64,000 nucleotides of DNA from Pelolinea submarina (lineage in GTDB: Bacteria > Chloroflexota > Anaerolineae > Anaerolineales > Anaerolineaceae). The stretch lies in the NCBI RefSeq assembly GCF_003966975.1, contig NZ_AP018437.1, positions 248,001-312,000 on the forward strand, given 5' to 3'. A program made the translations under genes and the position numbers. The notes beneath the pieces are model-generated. The model did not search any database. It saw only the letters and a list, made by a program, of their open reading frames with translations, and had not been told where the DNA came from. Below, piece after piece: positions 40,906-50,071 of this stretch; position 1 is the stretch's first letter; every line of letters begins with the position of its first letter.

Positions 40906-42234
40906 ATGTCTAAAAAACTCCTTCCCATCCTGGTACTCGGTGCGATTTTGATCACCTCCTGCGGTGTGCTCTTCGATAAAGCAGAAGCCACCGCCGAGCC
41001 GACAACCGCAGCCGAACCCACCACGGAAGCAGCGGCCGAAGACACCACCGCAGAAACCGCAGCCGCCACTCCGGAACCCTTTACCGACGCAGAGAACCCC
41101 TGCACACCTTTCTCTGTGCTGCAGTACTCCATGGGAGATCCCTATCCGGGTTTACCGGCTGTTTCAGATGATGATTACAGCGTAGGGCCGGATGATGCTG
41201 CATTAACTTTCATTGTTTACAGCGAACCGCAGTGCCCTTACTGCGCGCAGCTCGACCCGGTCCTGGACGAATTCCAGGCACTTTATCCAGATGATGTGCG
41301 CGTGGTCTTCCGCCTGCGCCCCTTCCCCGAAACCTTCCATAACAAATCCATCCTGGCTTCTCAAGCCATGGTAGCCGCCGGGATGCAAGGGAAATTCGAC
41401 GAATTCCGTAAATTCATCTTCGAACGCCAATACCAGGACACCAGCGTTCCCGACCAGGCAGCCCTGCCCGAAACTGATTTCTGGAGCGGTTTGGAACCGG
41501 CCGATTTCGATGGCTGGTTGAAGGAACAGGTACCTGCTTTGGGTATCGACGCCGATCAGCTCATCAGCGATATGTACAGCGATGAAGTTGTCGCCAAGGT
41601 AAAAGCCTTCCAGAGTGAAGCGGATGAGCTGGGAATTACCGGCACGCCCACACTGATGATCAATGGCCACCAGTGGCCTGAAAGCTCCCGCGGTAATGAA
41701 ATCTTCAGTATTTACCTGCGCTTGATCAAGAACCAGGTAAATGAAATGGATACCTGCCCGGCCAAGGTTATTGATGCGGCCAAGAAATACACAGCGACCA
41801 TCACCACCACCCAGGGCGATATCAAAGTTGAACTCTATCCCGATAAAGCCCCCGAAGCTGTGAATTCGTTCGTATACCTGGCCCAGCAGGGTTGGTATAA
41901 CGGCCTGCCCATCATCTCCTCCGCAGATTTCATTCTGTCCGGAGATCCTTCCGACACAGGTTACGGCGGCGCTGGGTACGCTTATTTGGACGAACCCAAC
42001 GACCTGACCTTTGACGAACCCGGTATGCTGGCTTCCTATAGTGTGTGGAGCGGATACGGCACCAACGGCAGCATGTTCTTCTTCAACAGAACAGCCCTAA
42101 CCGACCAGGGAGAACGGACTATTTTCGGAAAAATCACCGAAGGTCTGGACGTACTGGATAAATTCGCCATTCGCGATAATATCTTTGACCCTGTAATCGA
42201 CAAGGTGTTGGAAGTAACCGTCACCGAAGAATAA
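40906..42234 (+). CDS. Lipoprotein with DsbA-like thioredoxin domain fused to a cyclophilin domain
   Basis: 442 aa. A lipoprotein signal ends in I-T-S-C19. A Thr/Glu/Ala-rich spacer covers about 24-62. A DsbA/DsbG-like thioredoxin domain follows (about 85-270) with redox motif C110-P-Y-C113 and cis-proline region T-G-T-P-T. The C-terminal cyclophilin-type peptidyl-prolyl isomerase runs from about 295 to 440: T-T-Q-G-D-I-K-V-E-L-Y-P-D-K-A-P-E-A-V-N-S-F. It would join thiol oxidation or isomerisation and proline isomerisation in one surface-anchored folding factor. The active-site cyclophilin arginine is not obvious, so catalysis by that half is uncertain. The next gene starts within its stop codon (TAATG). 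Confidence 0.9.
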   Translation: MSKKLLPILVLGAILITSCGVLFDKAEATAEPTTAAEPTTEAAAEDTTAETAAATPEPFTDAENPCTPFSVLQYSMGDPYPGLPAVSDDDYSVGPDDAALTFIVYSEPQCPYCAQLDPVLDEFQALYPDDVRVVFRLRPFPETFHNKSILASQAMVAAGMQGKFDEFRKFIFERQYQDTSVPDQAALPETDFWSGLEPADFDGWLKEQVPALGIDADQLISDMYSDEVVAKVKAFQSEADELGITGTPTLMINGHQWPESSRGNEIFSIYLRLIKNQVNEMDTCPAKVIDAAKKYTATITTTQGDIKVELYPDKAPEAVNSFVYLAQQGWYNGLPIISSADFILSGDPSDTGYGGAGYAYLDEPNDLTFDEPGMLASYSVWSGYGTNGSMFFFNRTALTDQGERTIFGKITEGLDVLDKFAIRDNIFDPVIDKVLEVTVTEE

Positions 42235-43457
42235 TGCCCACTGAACGGAAAAAGTTACCCAGTGTGTTGATGATTTTACTCAGCACGCTGGGTATTTTAA
42301 TCAGTTTATTGTTATCCTTTGCTTCCTTTCTCGGCAGCAATCTGGAAAAAACAAATTCGCTTGAAAACCAGATGTTCACCTCTTTGGGTGTGCTGGCTCT
42401 GGTTTTCAGTCTGCTCAACATCCCCGCGCTGGTTTATTCCATCCGCGACCTGCGGGGTAAAGAGAGTACGCCGAAACGCACCTCCCTCTTCCGTTCCGCG
42501 AATTATGGGCTGATCCTGTGGGTTGTTCTTTTAGCCGCAGGTACAATCCTGAACCGGAACTATCCTTATACGCCCTGGCTGGCCCCAATTACCATTGTGT
42601 GTGTGCTCATCCCCATCTGGTGGCTGATCGAGTTTGGGCGCCGCGGATTGAAACGCCCGGCCCCGCTTTATGAATGGAAAACGCTGACCATCGGCCTGAC
42701 ACTGGCGCCCGTCACCATCCTGATCATCGAAACTCTGCTGGTCATCCTGGTAGCGGTGGTGGTCATTATCCTGCTGGGATTTCAGACAGATACGTTTTCA
42801 AATTTGATGAACCTGGCGCCCAGCCTGGATTTATCTTCGGGAGGCATGGAGCAACTGGATCAGTACCTCAACGATCTGGCCCAAAACTCAACGATTTTAT
42901 TTGCGCTCTACCTGGTCATCGGTCTGTTGGCACCGTTTACGGAAGAACTTTTCAAGCCCCTGGCCGTTTGGCTCTCATGGAAGCGGCCCATGGACGCGCG
43001 GGAAGGCTTTATCCTGGGCCTCATCAGCGGCGGCGCATTTACCTTACTTGAGAGCGCCAGCCTGGTCAGTCAAATCAGCGCGCAGGACTGGTTGTCCGCA
43101 GTGATCCTGCGCTCTTCCACCGGATTGCTGCATGTTAGTTTGAGCGGGTTGGTCGGTTATGGAATTGCCAAAGCCCGCAGCGAAAAACGCTGGGGATCCA
43201 TGCTGCTGACCCTTTTGGGCGCCACCGGCCTGCACGGTTTATGGAACTCCATGGCGCTGCTAAATGGGTTTTCGACTACCGCACTGCCCATGTCGGAAAG
43301 CGTACCGGTTTCCGCGGGAGGAGCGATATCTTTGGTTGCGATGGCAGTGGTTTTTGCCGCGGTGTTATTCATCAACATCCAGTTAAATAAGAAGTTCAGA
43401 AATGCGCAACTAACTGAACAACCGGATATATTGGACTTACCCGATTTAGAGGGATAA
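42234..43457 (+). CDS. PrsW-family intramembrane metalloprotease
   Basis: 407 aa with about nine hydrophobic segments. PrsW motifs are E-E-L-F-K-P-L-A in P-F-T-E-E-L-F-K (near 236-243), G-L-I-S-G-G-A-F-T-L-L-E-S near 261-273 and L-L-H-V-S-L-S-G near 300. The glutamates and histidine form the proposed metal site. PrsW proteases cleave membrane proteins such as anti-sigma factors; the target here is unknown. The ATG overlaps the stop of the preceding lipoprotein gene by one base. Confidence 0.88.
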   Translation: MPTERKKLPSVLMILLSTLGILISLLLSFASFLGSNLEKTNSLENQMFTSLGVLALVFSLLNIPALVYSIRDLRGKESTPKRTSLFRSANYGLILWVVLLAAGTILNRNYPYTPWLAPITIVCVLIPIWWLIEFGRRGLKRPAPLYEWKTLTIGLTLAPVTILIIETLLVILVAVVVIILLGFQTDTFSNLMNLAPSLDLSSGGMEQLDQYLNDLAQNSTILFALYLVIGLLAPFTEELFKPLAVWLSWKRPMDAREGFILGLISGGAFTLLESASLVSQISAQDWLSAVILRSSTGLLHVSLSGLVGYGIAKARSEKRWGSMLLTLLGATGLHGLWNSMALLNGFSTTALPMSESVPVSAGGAISLVAMAVVFAAVLFINIQLNKKFRNAQLTEQPDILDLPDLEG

Positions 43458-43500
43458 ATCAAATCTATTAAACGCTACTATAATTCATTAGGTGATTTTA

Positions 43501-44139
43501 ATGAAACGAGAAAAACTCCAGCGCCTTGTGCGTTTTTTAATTAAAACCCTTACCCATACAGAATTTCTTGATCTCGAAAATATTCCGGACTCCGGCGGGG
43601 TGATCATCGCTATCAATCACTTGAACTACATGGACACCCCGGTTCTTTTTGTCAACCCGCGCCGTTCGGATATTACCGCACTGGTGACAACCAAGTATGA
43701 GAAAAACCTGTTCATGCGCTGGTTCACCGAAAGCGCCCAAGCCATTTGGATAGACCGCGACATCGCCGATTTCACTGCCATCCGTAAAGCTTCCAAAGCT
43801 TTGGCGGAGGGCTGGGCGTTGGGTATCGCACCGGAAGGCACGCGCAGCAAAACCTGCCAGCTTCAGGAAGGCAAACCGGGCACCATCATGCTGGCAATAA
43901 AAGCCAATGTGCCGATTGTGCCGGTGGGCATTACCGGAACAGAACATTCCTTTAAAAAGGTTCTAACTTTCAGGCGGCCCAAGATCACCGTCCGGTTCGG
44001 ACAGGCCTTCACCATCCCTGAATTCAAGCCCGGCGACCGTTCGGCGGAACTCAAATACTGGACGGACGAATTAATGAGGCGTATTGCCGCACTGCTCCCG
44101 GAGCAGTACCGCGGTGTTTACGCAGATCAGATACCATGA
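43501..44139 (+). CDS. plsC: 1-acyl-sn-glycerol-3-phosphate acyltransferase (PlsC-like)
   Basis: 212 aa. The catalytic H40-x-x-x-x-D45 is in I-N-H-L-N-Y-M-D, followed by the substrate-binding P-E-G-T-R-S near 122. It acylates lysophosphatidate or a related glycerolipid at the membrane. ATG 43501 is chosen over GTG 43492 because AGGTG lies six bases before it. It leads into comEC with a small frame overlap possible. Confidence 0.9.
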   Translation: MKREKLQRLVRFLIKTLTHTEFLDLENIPDSGGVIIAINHLNYMDTPVLFVNPRRSDITALVTTKYEKNLFMRWFTESAQAIWIDRDIADFTAIRKASKALAEGWALGIAPEGTRSKTCQLQEGKPGTIMLAIKANVPIVPVGITGTEHSFKKVLTFRRPKITVRFGQAFTIPEFKPGDRSAELKYWTDELMRRIAALLPEQYRGVYADQIP

Positions 44140-44158
44140 ACAACCTGCACCCAATCCT

Positions 44159-45727
44159 ATGCCGCTATTCTGGTTGTGCCTGTCATTCACAGCAGGTATA
44201 TTTGTAGCGGCACTCCTCCCGCTTTCCGCCTGGACCTGGCTGGCCATCGCTGTCATCCTGCTGGTGGCCGCCTGGCTCGAAGGCCATTTTTGCAGCCATC
44301 GCACCCATCCACTGCTTTCCCGACCTCTTTTCCAAATACCCATCGCCCTGATAGGAGCCTGTCTGGCGCTGGGCGGCTGGCGCTTTCAATCAGCCCAACC
44401 CCATATCAGCGCCGACGATCTGGCATGGTACGCGGACGGCGAAAGCCGGGTGATTACGGCCAGGATAGTCTCCTATCCGGAGGAATCCGCCAACAGCACA
44501 CGCGCGGTGCTGCAAGCCATAAGCCTTTATCAGGAAGGGCAGGAAAAACCGGTTAGGGGGAACTTGGATTTGCGGTTGCCGGGTGGATTTCATATATCCT
44601 ATGGGGATGTCCTGCGGTTGGAAGGGTCATTGAACGCTGTTCTGGACGACGGCCAACCAGCATTTCAATCCTACCTCGCGCGTGACGGCATCCTCAGCCG
44701 CATGTATTACCCGCAGGTGGATACATTGGCATACGGATCCGGCAGTATTTTCATGCGCTGGATCTATCAGGTGCGCGACCGTGCCCAGGACATCATCTTC
44801 GATCAAATACCCTTTCCCGAATCGTCCCTGCTGAGCGGCATTCTGCTGGGGATCGATTGGGAAATTCCGGATTACCTGGAAGAGGCATATCGTTCCTGCG
44901 GCGTGCTGCACATCATAGCCATTTCCGGTTATAACATCGCACTGATCTCCGGTTTGATCATTCGCCTGACACGGCGGTTTCTTTCACCCGGCAAAGCCGG
45001 CGCGGCCGCTATTCTGACCATCGCGGTTTATACTTTGTTCGTAGGTGCCGAGCCGGCCGTGGTAAGAGCGGCCATCATGGGCAGCCTGTCCATACCCGCG
45101 CACTATTTCGGGCGCAAGGTCATCCCGCTGCACAGCCTGGTGGTGGTAGCCGCGATTATGCTGGCCGGCAGCCCCATGCTGCTGTGGAACATCGGCTTCC
45201 AGCTCTCCTTTCTGGCCTGTCTGGGTTTAATCACCATGGTCGATCCCATCCAACAATGGCTATATCATTTTATTGAAAAGAAGTTTTCCGAAGGCACCGC
45301 CTTGTGGTGGCAGCCGATTATCATCCTGGTAGTTTCTACATTGGTCGCGCAATTTTCCGTCTCCCCCGTGCTGTTGAACTTAAATCCTGTTATTTCCATT
45401 CATACTCTGGCCGCCAACCTGGCGCTGCTGCCCATTCAGCCCATGTTGATGGGATTGGGCGGTATGGCGGTCATTTTCAGTTTTATCCTGCCGCCCGTGG
45501 GTAAATTTTTCTCCTATATGGTCTGGCCATTTCTGGCTTATAACAACCGCGTGGCAGTACACTTTGGTTTCCAGCCGAAAGGGGAATTTCAAGTCTCCTC
45601 AGTCTTTATTTGGCTCAGTCTGGCAGCCGTGATCAGCGCTCTGACCGTTTTCACGATTCATCAGATGTCCGCATTAAAACAACCGAAAACAGAACAATCT
45701 CGCAATCCAAACACGGTCATTACCTGA
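44159..45727 (+). CDS. comEC: ComEC/Rec2-family competence protein, without a C-terminal MBL domain
   Basis: 522 aa. There are N-terminal membrane segments, a DUF4131-like soluble region (about 75-190) with the OB-fold-like part, and the competence domain with H-I-I-A-I-S-G-Y-N-I-A-L (near 250) and G-A-E-P-A-V-V-R-A. ComEC is the channel for single-stranded DNA uptake. Many ComEC proteins end in a metallo-beta-lactamase domain; this one stops after the last membrane segments, as many shorter forms do. ATG 44159 is preferred; frame-open codons reach back to 44084, inside plsC. No ribosome binding site is clear. Confidence 0.88.
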   Translation: MPLFWLCLSFTAGIFVAALLPLSAWTWLAIAVILLVAAWLEGHFCSHRTHPLLSRPLFQIPIALIGACLALGGWRFQSAQPHISADDLAWYADGESRVITARIVSYPEESANSTRAVLQAISLYQEGQEKPVRGNLDLRLPGGFHISYGDVLRLEGSLNAVLDDGQPAFQSYLARDGILSRMYYPQVDTLAYGSGSIFMRWIYQVRDRAQDIIFDQIPFPESSLLSGILLGIDWEIPDYLEEAYRSCGVLHIIAISGYNIALISGLIIRLTRRFLSPGKAGAAAILTIAVYTLFVGAEPAVVRAAIMGSLSIPAHYFGRKVIPLHSLVVVAAIMLAGSPMLLWNIGFQLSFLACLGLITMVDPIQQWLYHFIEKKFSEGTALWWQPIIILVVSTLVAQFSVSPVLLNLNPVISIHTLAANLALLPIQPMLMGLGGMAVIFSFILPPVGKFFSYMVWPFLAYNNRVAVHFGFQPKGEFQVSSVFIWLSLAAVISALTVFTIHQMSALKQPKTEQSRNPNTVIT

Positions 45728-46016
45728 TAAAGGATACGAGCAACGCGACGACCAATTCCAAAATACCCACGCCTATGATCAGGTAGCTTTCCTTCCGTTT
45801 TTCACAGTGCCGGTATGCCATTCCTCCCAACCCAATCGATATCAACGGAAAAATGTATGCGCAGATCAGAAACTCGAGTTTGGTTACACCGCCAAATATT
45901 GGGATGGATTGCATATGCAAATCAATAGGCAGTCCATTGATCACCCAAAAGAAAAGAGACGGCATGAGACACAAAATCCCCAACATTATCCAATCGATTC
46001 TTTCATTCTGTTTCAT
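45720..46016 (-). CDS. Small integral membrane protein, unknown
   Basis: 98 aa with three hydrophobic segments (about 8-26, 45-67 and 78-96). A near-perfect AGAGGAGG lies before its ATG, which argues that it is real. It overlaps the convergent comEC end by 8 bases. Upstream on the same strand is the 81-codon frame, and the two overlap by four bases, which suggests a two-gene unit. No family recognised. Confidence 0.7.
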   Translation of the reverse strand: MKQNERIDWIMLGILCLMPSLFFWVINGLPIDLHMQSIPIFGGVTKLEFLICAYIFPLISIGLGGMAYRHCEKRKESYLIIGVGILELVVALLVSFIR

Positions 46017-46258
46017 AATCCTCCTCTGCGATAAATAAAAAGCGCATCGTTTTTCCCGATGCGCTCCAAAACATGTTTATTGTCGCTAAACTCGACTGAC
46101 GAAATGGGTCTTATTTTTGAAAAAAAACGTTCAAGCCGTCCAAAATGAATCCACGTGTTAATCAGTTCACTCGAAATGCGGTTTATATACCAAGTGAATC
46201 TGATAATCCATGAATCCCGGCAAAACTGTTCCAGCCGTTCACTGGAAGGTTCAGGCAA
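46013..46258 (-). CDS. Small protein, unknown
   Basis: 81 aa, starting with TTG 46258 and AAGGAG five bases upstream. Its stop overlaps the start of the small membrane protein by 4 bases. It is rich in Arg/Phe/Trp and has no recognisable motif. The coding call rests on the ribosome binding site and coupling only. Confidence 0.5.
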   Translation of the reverse strand: MPEPSSERLEQFCRDSWIIRFTWYINRISSELINTWIHFGRLERFFSKIRPISSVEFSDNKHVLERIGKNDALFIYRRGGL

Positions 46259-46456
46259 ATTGGTCTCCTTAATTGATCAATAGCCAACTACTACCTTACG
46301 ATTAATTTCATTGTATCATTTCTTGTTTTGGGGCCAAACCAGGGAATTTCAGAGACTGGATAATCCAAATCGGGAAAAGTGCATATCGGTATCAATATCG
46401 GCCGCACAGGTCAACTATTGGTAAAATCAGGCCAGAAAGGCTGTAGGTACTTCATT

Positions 46457-46879
46457 ATGGAATGGCTTAAAGACACATTTGAAATCCGCACCAACGGCAA
46501 GGGCATGCTGCCCATCACCCACGAAGTGGAAAGCCGCCTGCGCGCCTGGGGCGTTCGGGAAGGCATGTGCTTCCTGTACATCGCGCACGCCAGCGCATCG
46601 CTGACCATCAGCGAGAATTACGACCCCACCGCGCGTAAAGACGTGGAAGCCTACTACGAGCACGCCGTGCCTGAGAACCAACCCTGGTACCAGCATACCT
46701 TGGAAGGGCCGGACGATTCGCCCTCGCACATCCGCGCCACCCTGACGCAGCCCAGCCTGTCCATCCCCATTGACGACGGCCAACTCAGCCTGGGCACCTG
46801 GCAGGGTATTTTTCTGTTTGAACACCGCAGCCGCAGCCACCGGCGAACGATCGAGCTGCGCTGTCTGAAAGTCGCCTGA
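46457..46879 (+). CDS. YjbQ family protein (secondary thiamine-phosphate synthase enzyme)
   Basis: 140 aa, normal length. Family motifs are L-Y-I-A-H-A-S-A-S-L-T-I-S-E-N near residues 41-55, H-I-R-A-T-L near 94, and L-G-T-W-Q-G-I-F-L-F-E-H-R near the end. Members have weak thiamine phosphate synthase activity, but the true role is unsettled. ATG 46457 is chosen because family members start here; the frame is open back to 46379. It is a single gene. Confidence 0.92.
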   Translation: MEWLKDTFEIRTNGKGMLPITHEVESRLRAWGVREGMCFLYIAHASASLTISENYDPTARKDVEAYYEHAVPENQPWYQHTLEGPDDSPSHIRATLTQPSLSIPIDDGQLSLGTWQGIFLFEHRSRSHRRTIELRCLKVA

Positions 46880-47033
46880 GCCAGACGCCAATTTTTATCC
46901 CCATTTCGATAGCGCTTTGTGTTACTATGAAATTACCTTATTAATCCTCTTCACGTCCCAATTTCACCGTGTTCTGCAACGCTCCAAAGTAGACAACCTC
47001 ATTGAGAATATATAAATACAACTGGAGGTAAAT

Positions 47034-47468
47034 ATGATCACTGTCTCCGACCTTCTCAAGCAAAAAGGCAGGCAAGTATGGACCATTGCAGCCAGCGCCA
47101 ATATCCGCAAAGCATTGAAATTAATGGCTGAAAAGGATGTGGGCGCGTTGATTGTCATGAAAAAAGGGCGCCTATGCGGCATCTTTTCTGAACGGGATTT
47201 CGTCAGAGTGATGGCCGCAGAGAACCAATTTTCGCTGGATACACCCGTTTCTAAAATCATGACGGCTGACGTTCTGACCGTAGCACCCAATGAATCGGTC
47301 GAAAATTGCCTGCAACTGATGACCGATCATCATTTCCGCCATCTGCCCGTGATGGAAAATGATGAATTGGTGGGGATTATATCGATCGGGGACGCCGTAA
47401 AGAGCATTATTTCCAGCCAAAAATCTTTCATCCGGCAACTGGAGGACTATATCAGCGGACGCTGGTAA
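47034..47468 (+). CDS. CBS-domain pair protein
   Basis: 144 aa made of two CBS motifs (about 10-65 and 73-130). K-I-M-T-A-D-V-L-T-V-A-P-N and F-R-H-L-P-V-M-E-N-D-E-L-V-G-I-I-S-I-G-D-A-V are typical. Such stand-alone pairs bind adenosine nucleotides and regulate partner proteins. CTGGAGG lies before the ATG. Confidence 0.93.
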   Translation: MITVSDLLKQKGRQVWTIAASANIRKALKLMAEKDVGALIVMKKGRLCGIFSERDFVRVMAAENQFSLDTPVSKIMTADVLTVAPNESVENCLQLMTDHHFRHLPVMENDELVGIISIGDAVKSIISSQKSFIRQLEDYISGRW

Positions 47469-47538
47469 CAAAGCAGGCTGCTCTTTCCAAAGACAATCAA
47501 GTATACTTGTGGGGTTTATCCCAACCTGGAAAGGCAGC

Positions 47539-48465
47539 ATGCCGAACAAAAACAAAACACTCAGCGCCCAGATCAAACTGGTAGCCGCCATTGCCGTATG
47601 GGGCGGTTCTTTCATCTCCACCAAGATCGCACTGGAAGTCATCTCTCCCGTAAGCGTGATGTGGCTGCGTTTTCTGATCGGCGCCATCATTTTGGGCGGG
47701 TTCGCCTATAAAAACGAAGATTGGCGCATCACATCCTGGCGAGAGGTTTTGGATTACGCAGTTCTGGGCTTTCTGGGCATCACCATCAACCAGTGGCTGC
47801 AATCGACCGGTATGGTCACCTCGGAAGCCGCCACCACCGCCTGGATATTGGCCAGTTCGCCGGTCATGATGGCCCTGCTGGGCTGGTTGTTCCTGAAAGA
47901 GAAGCTCAACCTGTATTCTGCAGGCGGCATCCTGCTGGCCGGATTGGGCGTCATCATGGTGGTCAGCAAGGGCGACCTGCGCGCGGCCTTCAGCGGCGGT
48001 TTTGGCAAACCGGGCGATATTCTCATTTTGATGAGCGCGCCCATTTGGGCGGTCTATTCCATCCTGTCCTGCCCGGTACTGGAACGGCATTCTCCCACCA
48101 AGGTCACATTTTATACTTTTCTTTTCGGCTGGCTGTTCAGCAACCTGTTCTTCGTTTTCGGCGCGGAATGGACGCCCCTGAACCACATTCCACTTTCGGT
48201 CTGGCTGAACATGCTGTACCTGGGCGCATTTTGTTCGGCATTTTCCTTCATGTTCTACAACAACAGCTTGCAGATCCTACCCACATCGCAAGTGGCCGTG
48301 TTCCTCAACCTGGAGCCGCTGGTGGCCACCCTGGTAGCCGCGGCCGTGCTGGACGAGCGCATCGTACCGGCCACGCTGTTGGGCGGCGCCATGATCCTGG
48401 CAGGGGTTTGGCTGGTCGATCGCAATTCCACCAGCGCTCTGCCAAACGAAGCTTTCCCGGAATAA
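47539..48465 (+). CDS. EamA/DMT-superfamily transporter
   Basis: 308 aa with about ten membrane segments in two EamA repeats. Typical features are A-V-W-G-G-S-F-I-S-T-K near residue 15 and L-N-L-E-P-L-V-A-T-L-V-A-A near 260. It is a probable small-metabolite exporter with unknown substrate. ATG 47539 has AAAGG upstream; the GTG at 47509 is in frame but less likely. It is not closely similar to the EamA at 2.8 kb. Confidence 0.9.
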   Translation: MPNKNKTLSAQIKLVAAIAVWGGSFISTKIALEVISPVSVMWLRFLIGAIILGGFAYKNEDWRITSWREVLDYAVLGFLGITINQWLQSTGMVTSEAATTAWILASSPVMMALLGWLFLKEKLNLYSAGGILLAGLGVIMVVSKGDLRAAFSGGFGKPGDILILMSAPIWAVYSILSCPVLERHSPTKVTFYTFLFGWLFSNLFFVFGAEWTPLNHIPLSVWLNMLYLGAFCSAFSFMFYNNSLQILPTSQVAVFLNLEPLVATLVAAAVLDERIVPATLLGGAMILAGVWLVDRNSTSALPNEAFPE

Positions 48466-48544
48466 TTAACCTTTCCTCAGAATCCCTCATCAATCCCCCA
48501 TATGGCTACAATTAATTCAGTTGATCATTTATATGGAGGTTGCC

Positions 48545-49279
48545 ATGTCCGCATCTGAAGTTGATTTAAAGAAAAAAACGGGGGAGGTTTTCGCGCAAAT
48601 CCGCTCAGAAATAGACCGCTTTGCCGAAGGGCTGAGCGCGGAGGAGAAGAACCGCGCCGGGTCGCTGCAGCACTGGTCGGCCCAATTCACGCTGGTGCAC
48701 CTGGCCTTTTGGGAAAAGCATTACGCGGCCGTGTTCGAGAAAGGCCTGGCCGGCCAGCCGGTGCCGCTCTCCGGCAGCTACCTGGACCAGTTGAACGACG
48801 GCGTGCTTTACGAACACCTGGGGCAGCCCTTCGAGGAGGCGCGCGCCGAAGAAGCCGCCGCTTACAATCAATTCCTGGACTTTTTCGAGCGGAGCGTCTC
48901 AGCGCAGGCATTAGCCGACCCGCAGCCGCTGGATTACCTGAAAAACTTTACCCTGTTGAACCGCATGCTGCGCAGCCACGCCCTGCATCCGGTGCATCAC
49001 CTGAGCGACTACTATGTCAAGAACGCCCAGGCAGAACGTGCCGGGGAACTGCAAAATAAGTTAAGCGAGGTATTAAGCCAACTGCCGCTCTGGAAAGCCG
49101 AGGTAGCCTACAAAGCTGCCAGTTTTTACGCGCTGGCAGGTTGGCACGATCAAGCTATTGCGGAATTGAAACGCGCCCTGGCTGAAAAACCCGAATTGCG
49201 TAGTCAGGTACAAGCGGACGAGGATTTTGAAGCTTTGCGCGGGAGCGCGGAATTCGAGCAAGTTACCGGCAATTCGTAA
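48545..49279 (+). CDS. DinB/ClbS-like four-helix protein with TPR-like C-terminus, copy 1
   Basis: 244 aa. The N-terminal half (about 10-160) is DinB-like: H-W-S-A-Q-F-T-L-V-H-L-A-F-W, V-H-H-L-S-D-Y-Y later. The end (about 170-235) has one TPR-like unit: A-A-S-F-Y-A-L-A-G-W-H-D-Q-A-I-A-E-L-K-R-A-L. The histidines at about 52 and 151-152 could bind a metal, as in DinB proteins. TGGAGG lies before the ATG. It is followed by a close paralogue. Function unknown; thiol transfer or protection of DNA is known for relatives. Confidence 0.82.
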   Translation: MSASEVDLKKKTGEVFAQIRSEIDRFAEGLSAEEKNRAGSLQHWSAQFTLVHLAFWEKHYAAVFEKGLAGQPVPLSGSYLDQLNDGVLYEHLGQPFEEARAEEAAAYNQFLDFFERSVSAQALADPQPLDYLKNFTLLNRMLRSHALHPVHHLSDYYVKNAQAERAGELQNKLSEVLSQLPLWKAEVAYKAASFYALAGWHDQAIAELKRALAEKPELRSQVQADEDFEALRGSAEFEQVTGNS

Positions 49280-49342
49280 GGACACAATTCCTTCCCGCTT
49301 GCTATACAATATCCTTACACATTCCACAATTAGGAGGAGCCA

Positions 49343-50056
49343 ATGAATTTTACGACCGAAATGTTTGATTTGCTGGAATCAATCCGCGAGGAACTTGACG
49401 ATTTAGTGCAATCATTGACCCCTGAAGAGAAAGCCCGGCGCGGTTCGCTGCAAGGCTGGTCGGCCAAGGATATGCTGGTGCATTTGGCTTTTTGGAACCA
49501 CCACTTCAACCGCCAACTGGAACAAGGCTTTGCCGGACAGCCCATCCCCAAATCGGGCGACTATCTGGATCAGGTCAACGACGGCGTGCTGTACGAACAC
49601 CTGGAGCAGCCCTTCGATGAAGCGCTGGCTGATGAAAGCGCCGCTTACAGCCAGTTCCGCCAAATTGTGGCGGAGGTTTCCCCGGAAGACATACAGGATT
49701 CGCAGAAATTTGAGTTTCTGGAAGGCCATTCGCTGCTGGACCGCGCCCTGGGCACCTACGGCTACCATACCGCCGCGCACATCAGCGATTATTACATCAA
49801 GCACGGCCAGATCGAGCGCGCGCGGGCGCTGCAGGAAAGCATCACCAAGTCGCTGCTGGGCTTTCCCGGTTGGGAAGCCAACGCGGTCTACAACCTGGGC
49901 TGTTTCTACTCGCTGAACGGCTACAAGCAGGAAGCCATCGCGAAAGTGAAAGAAGCCTTCGAGATCAAGTCCGACCTGGTGGAGTGGGCCAAACAGGACA
50001 GCGACCTCGATGCGCTGCGCGATATGGCGGAATACAAGGATTTAATTGGAGAATAA
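49343..50056 (+). CDS. DinB/ClbS-like four-helix protein with TPR-like C-terminus, copy 2
   Basis: 237 aa, a tandem paralogue of the preceding gene (same S-L-Q-G-W-S-A-K-D-M-L-V-H-L-A-F-W block and N-D-G-V-L-Y-E-H-L segment). AGGAGG lies before the ATG. The C-terminal TPR-like unit N-L-G-C-F-Y-S-L-N-G-Y-K-Q-E-A-I-A-K-V-K-E-A-F is retained. A 64-base gap separates the copies, so they probably share one transcript, which ends at the 20-bp hairpin. Confidence 0.82.
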   Translation: MNFTTEMFDLLESIREELDDLVQSLTPEEKARRGSLQGWSAKDMLVHLAFWNHHFNRQLEQGFAGQPIPKSGDYLDQVNDGVLYEHLEQPFDEALADESAAYSQFRQIVAEVSPEDIQDSQKFEFLEGHSLLDRALGTYGYHTAAHISDYYIKHGQIERARALQESITKSLLGFPGWEANAVYNLGCFYSLNGYKQEAIAKVKEAFEIKSDLVEWAKQDSDLDALRDMAEYKDLIGE

Positions 50057-50071
50057 AGCCAAGTTTTAGCT

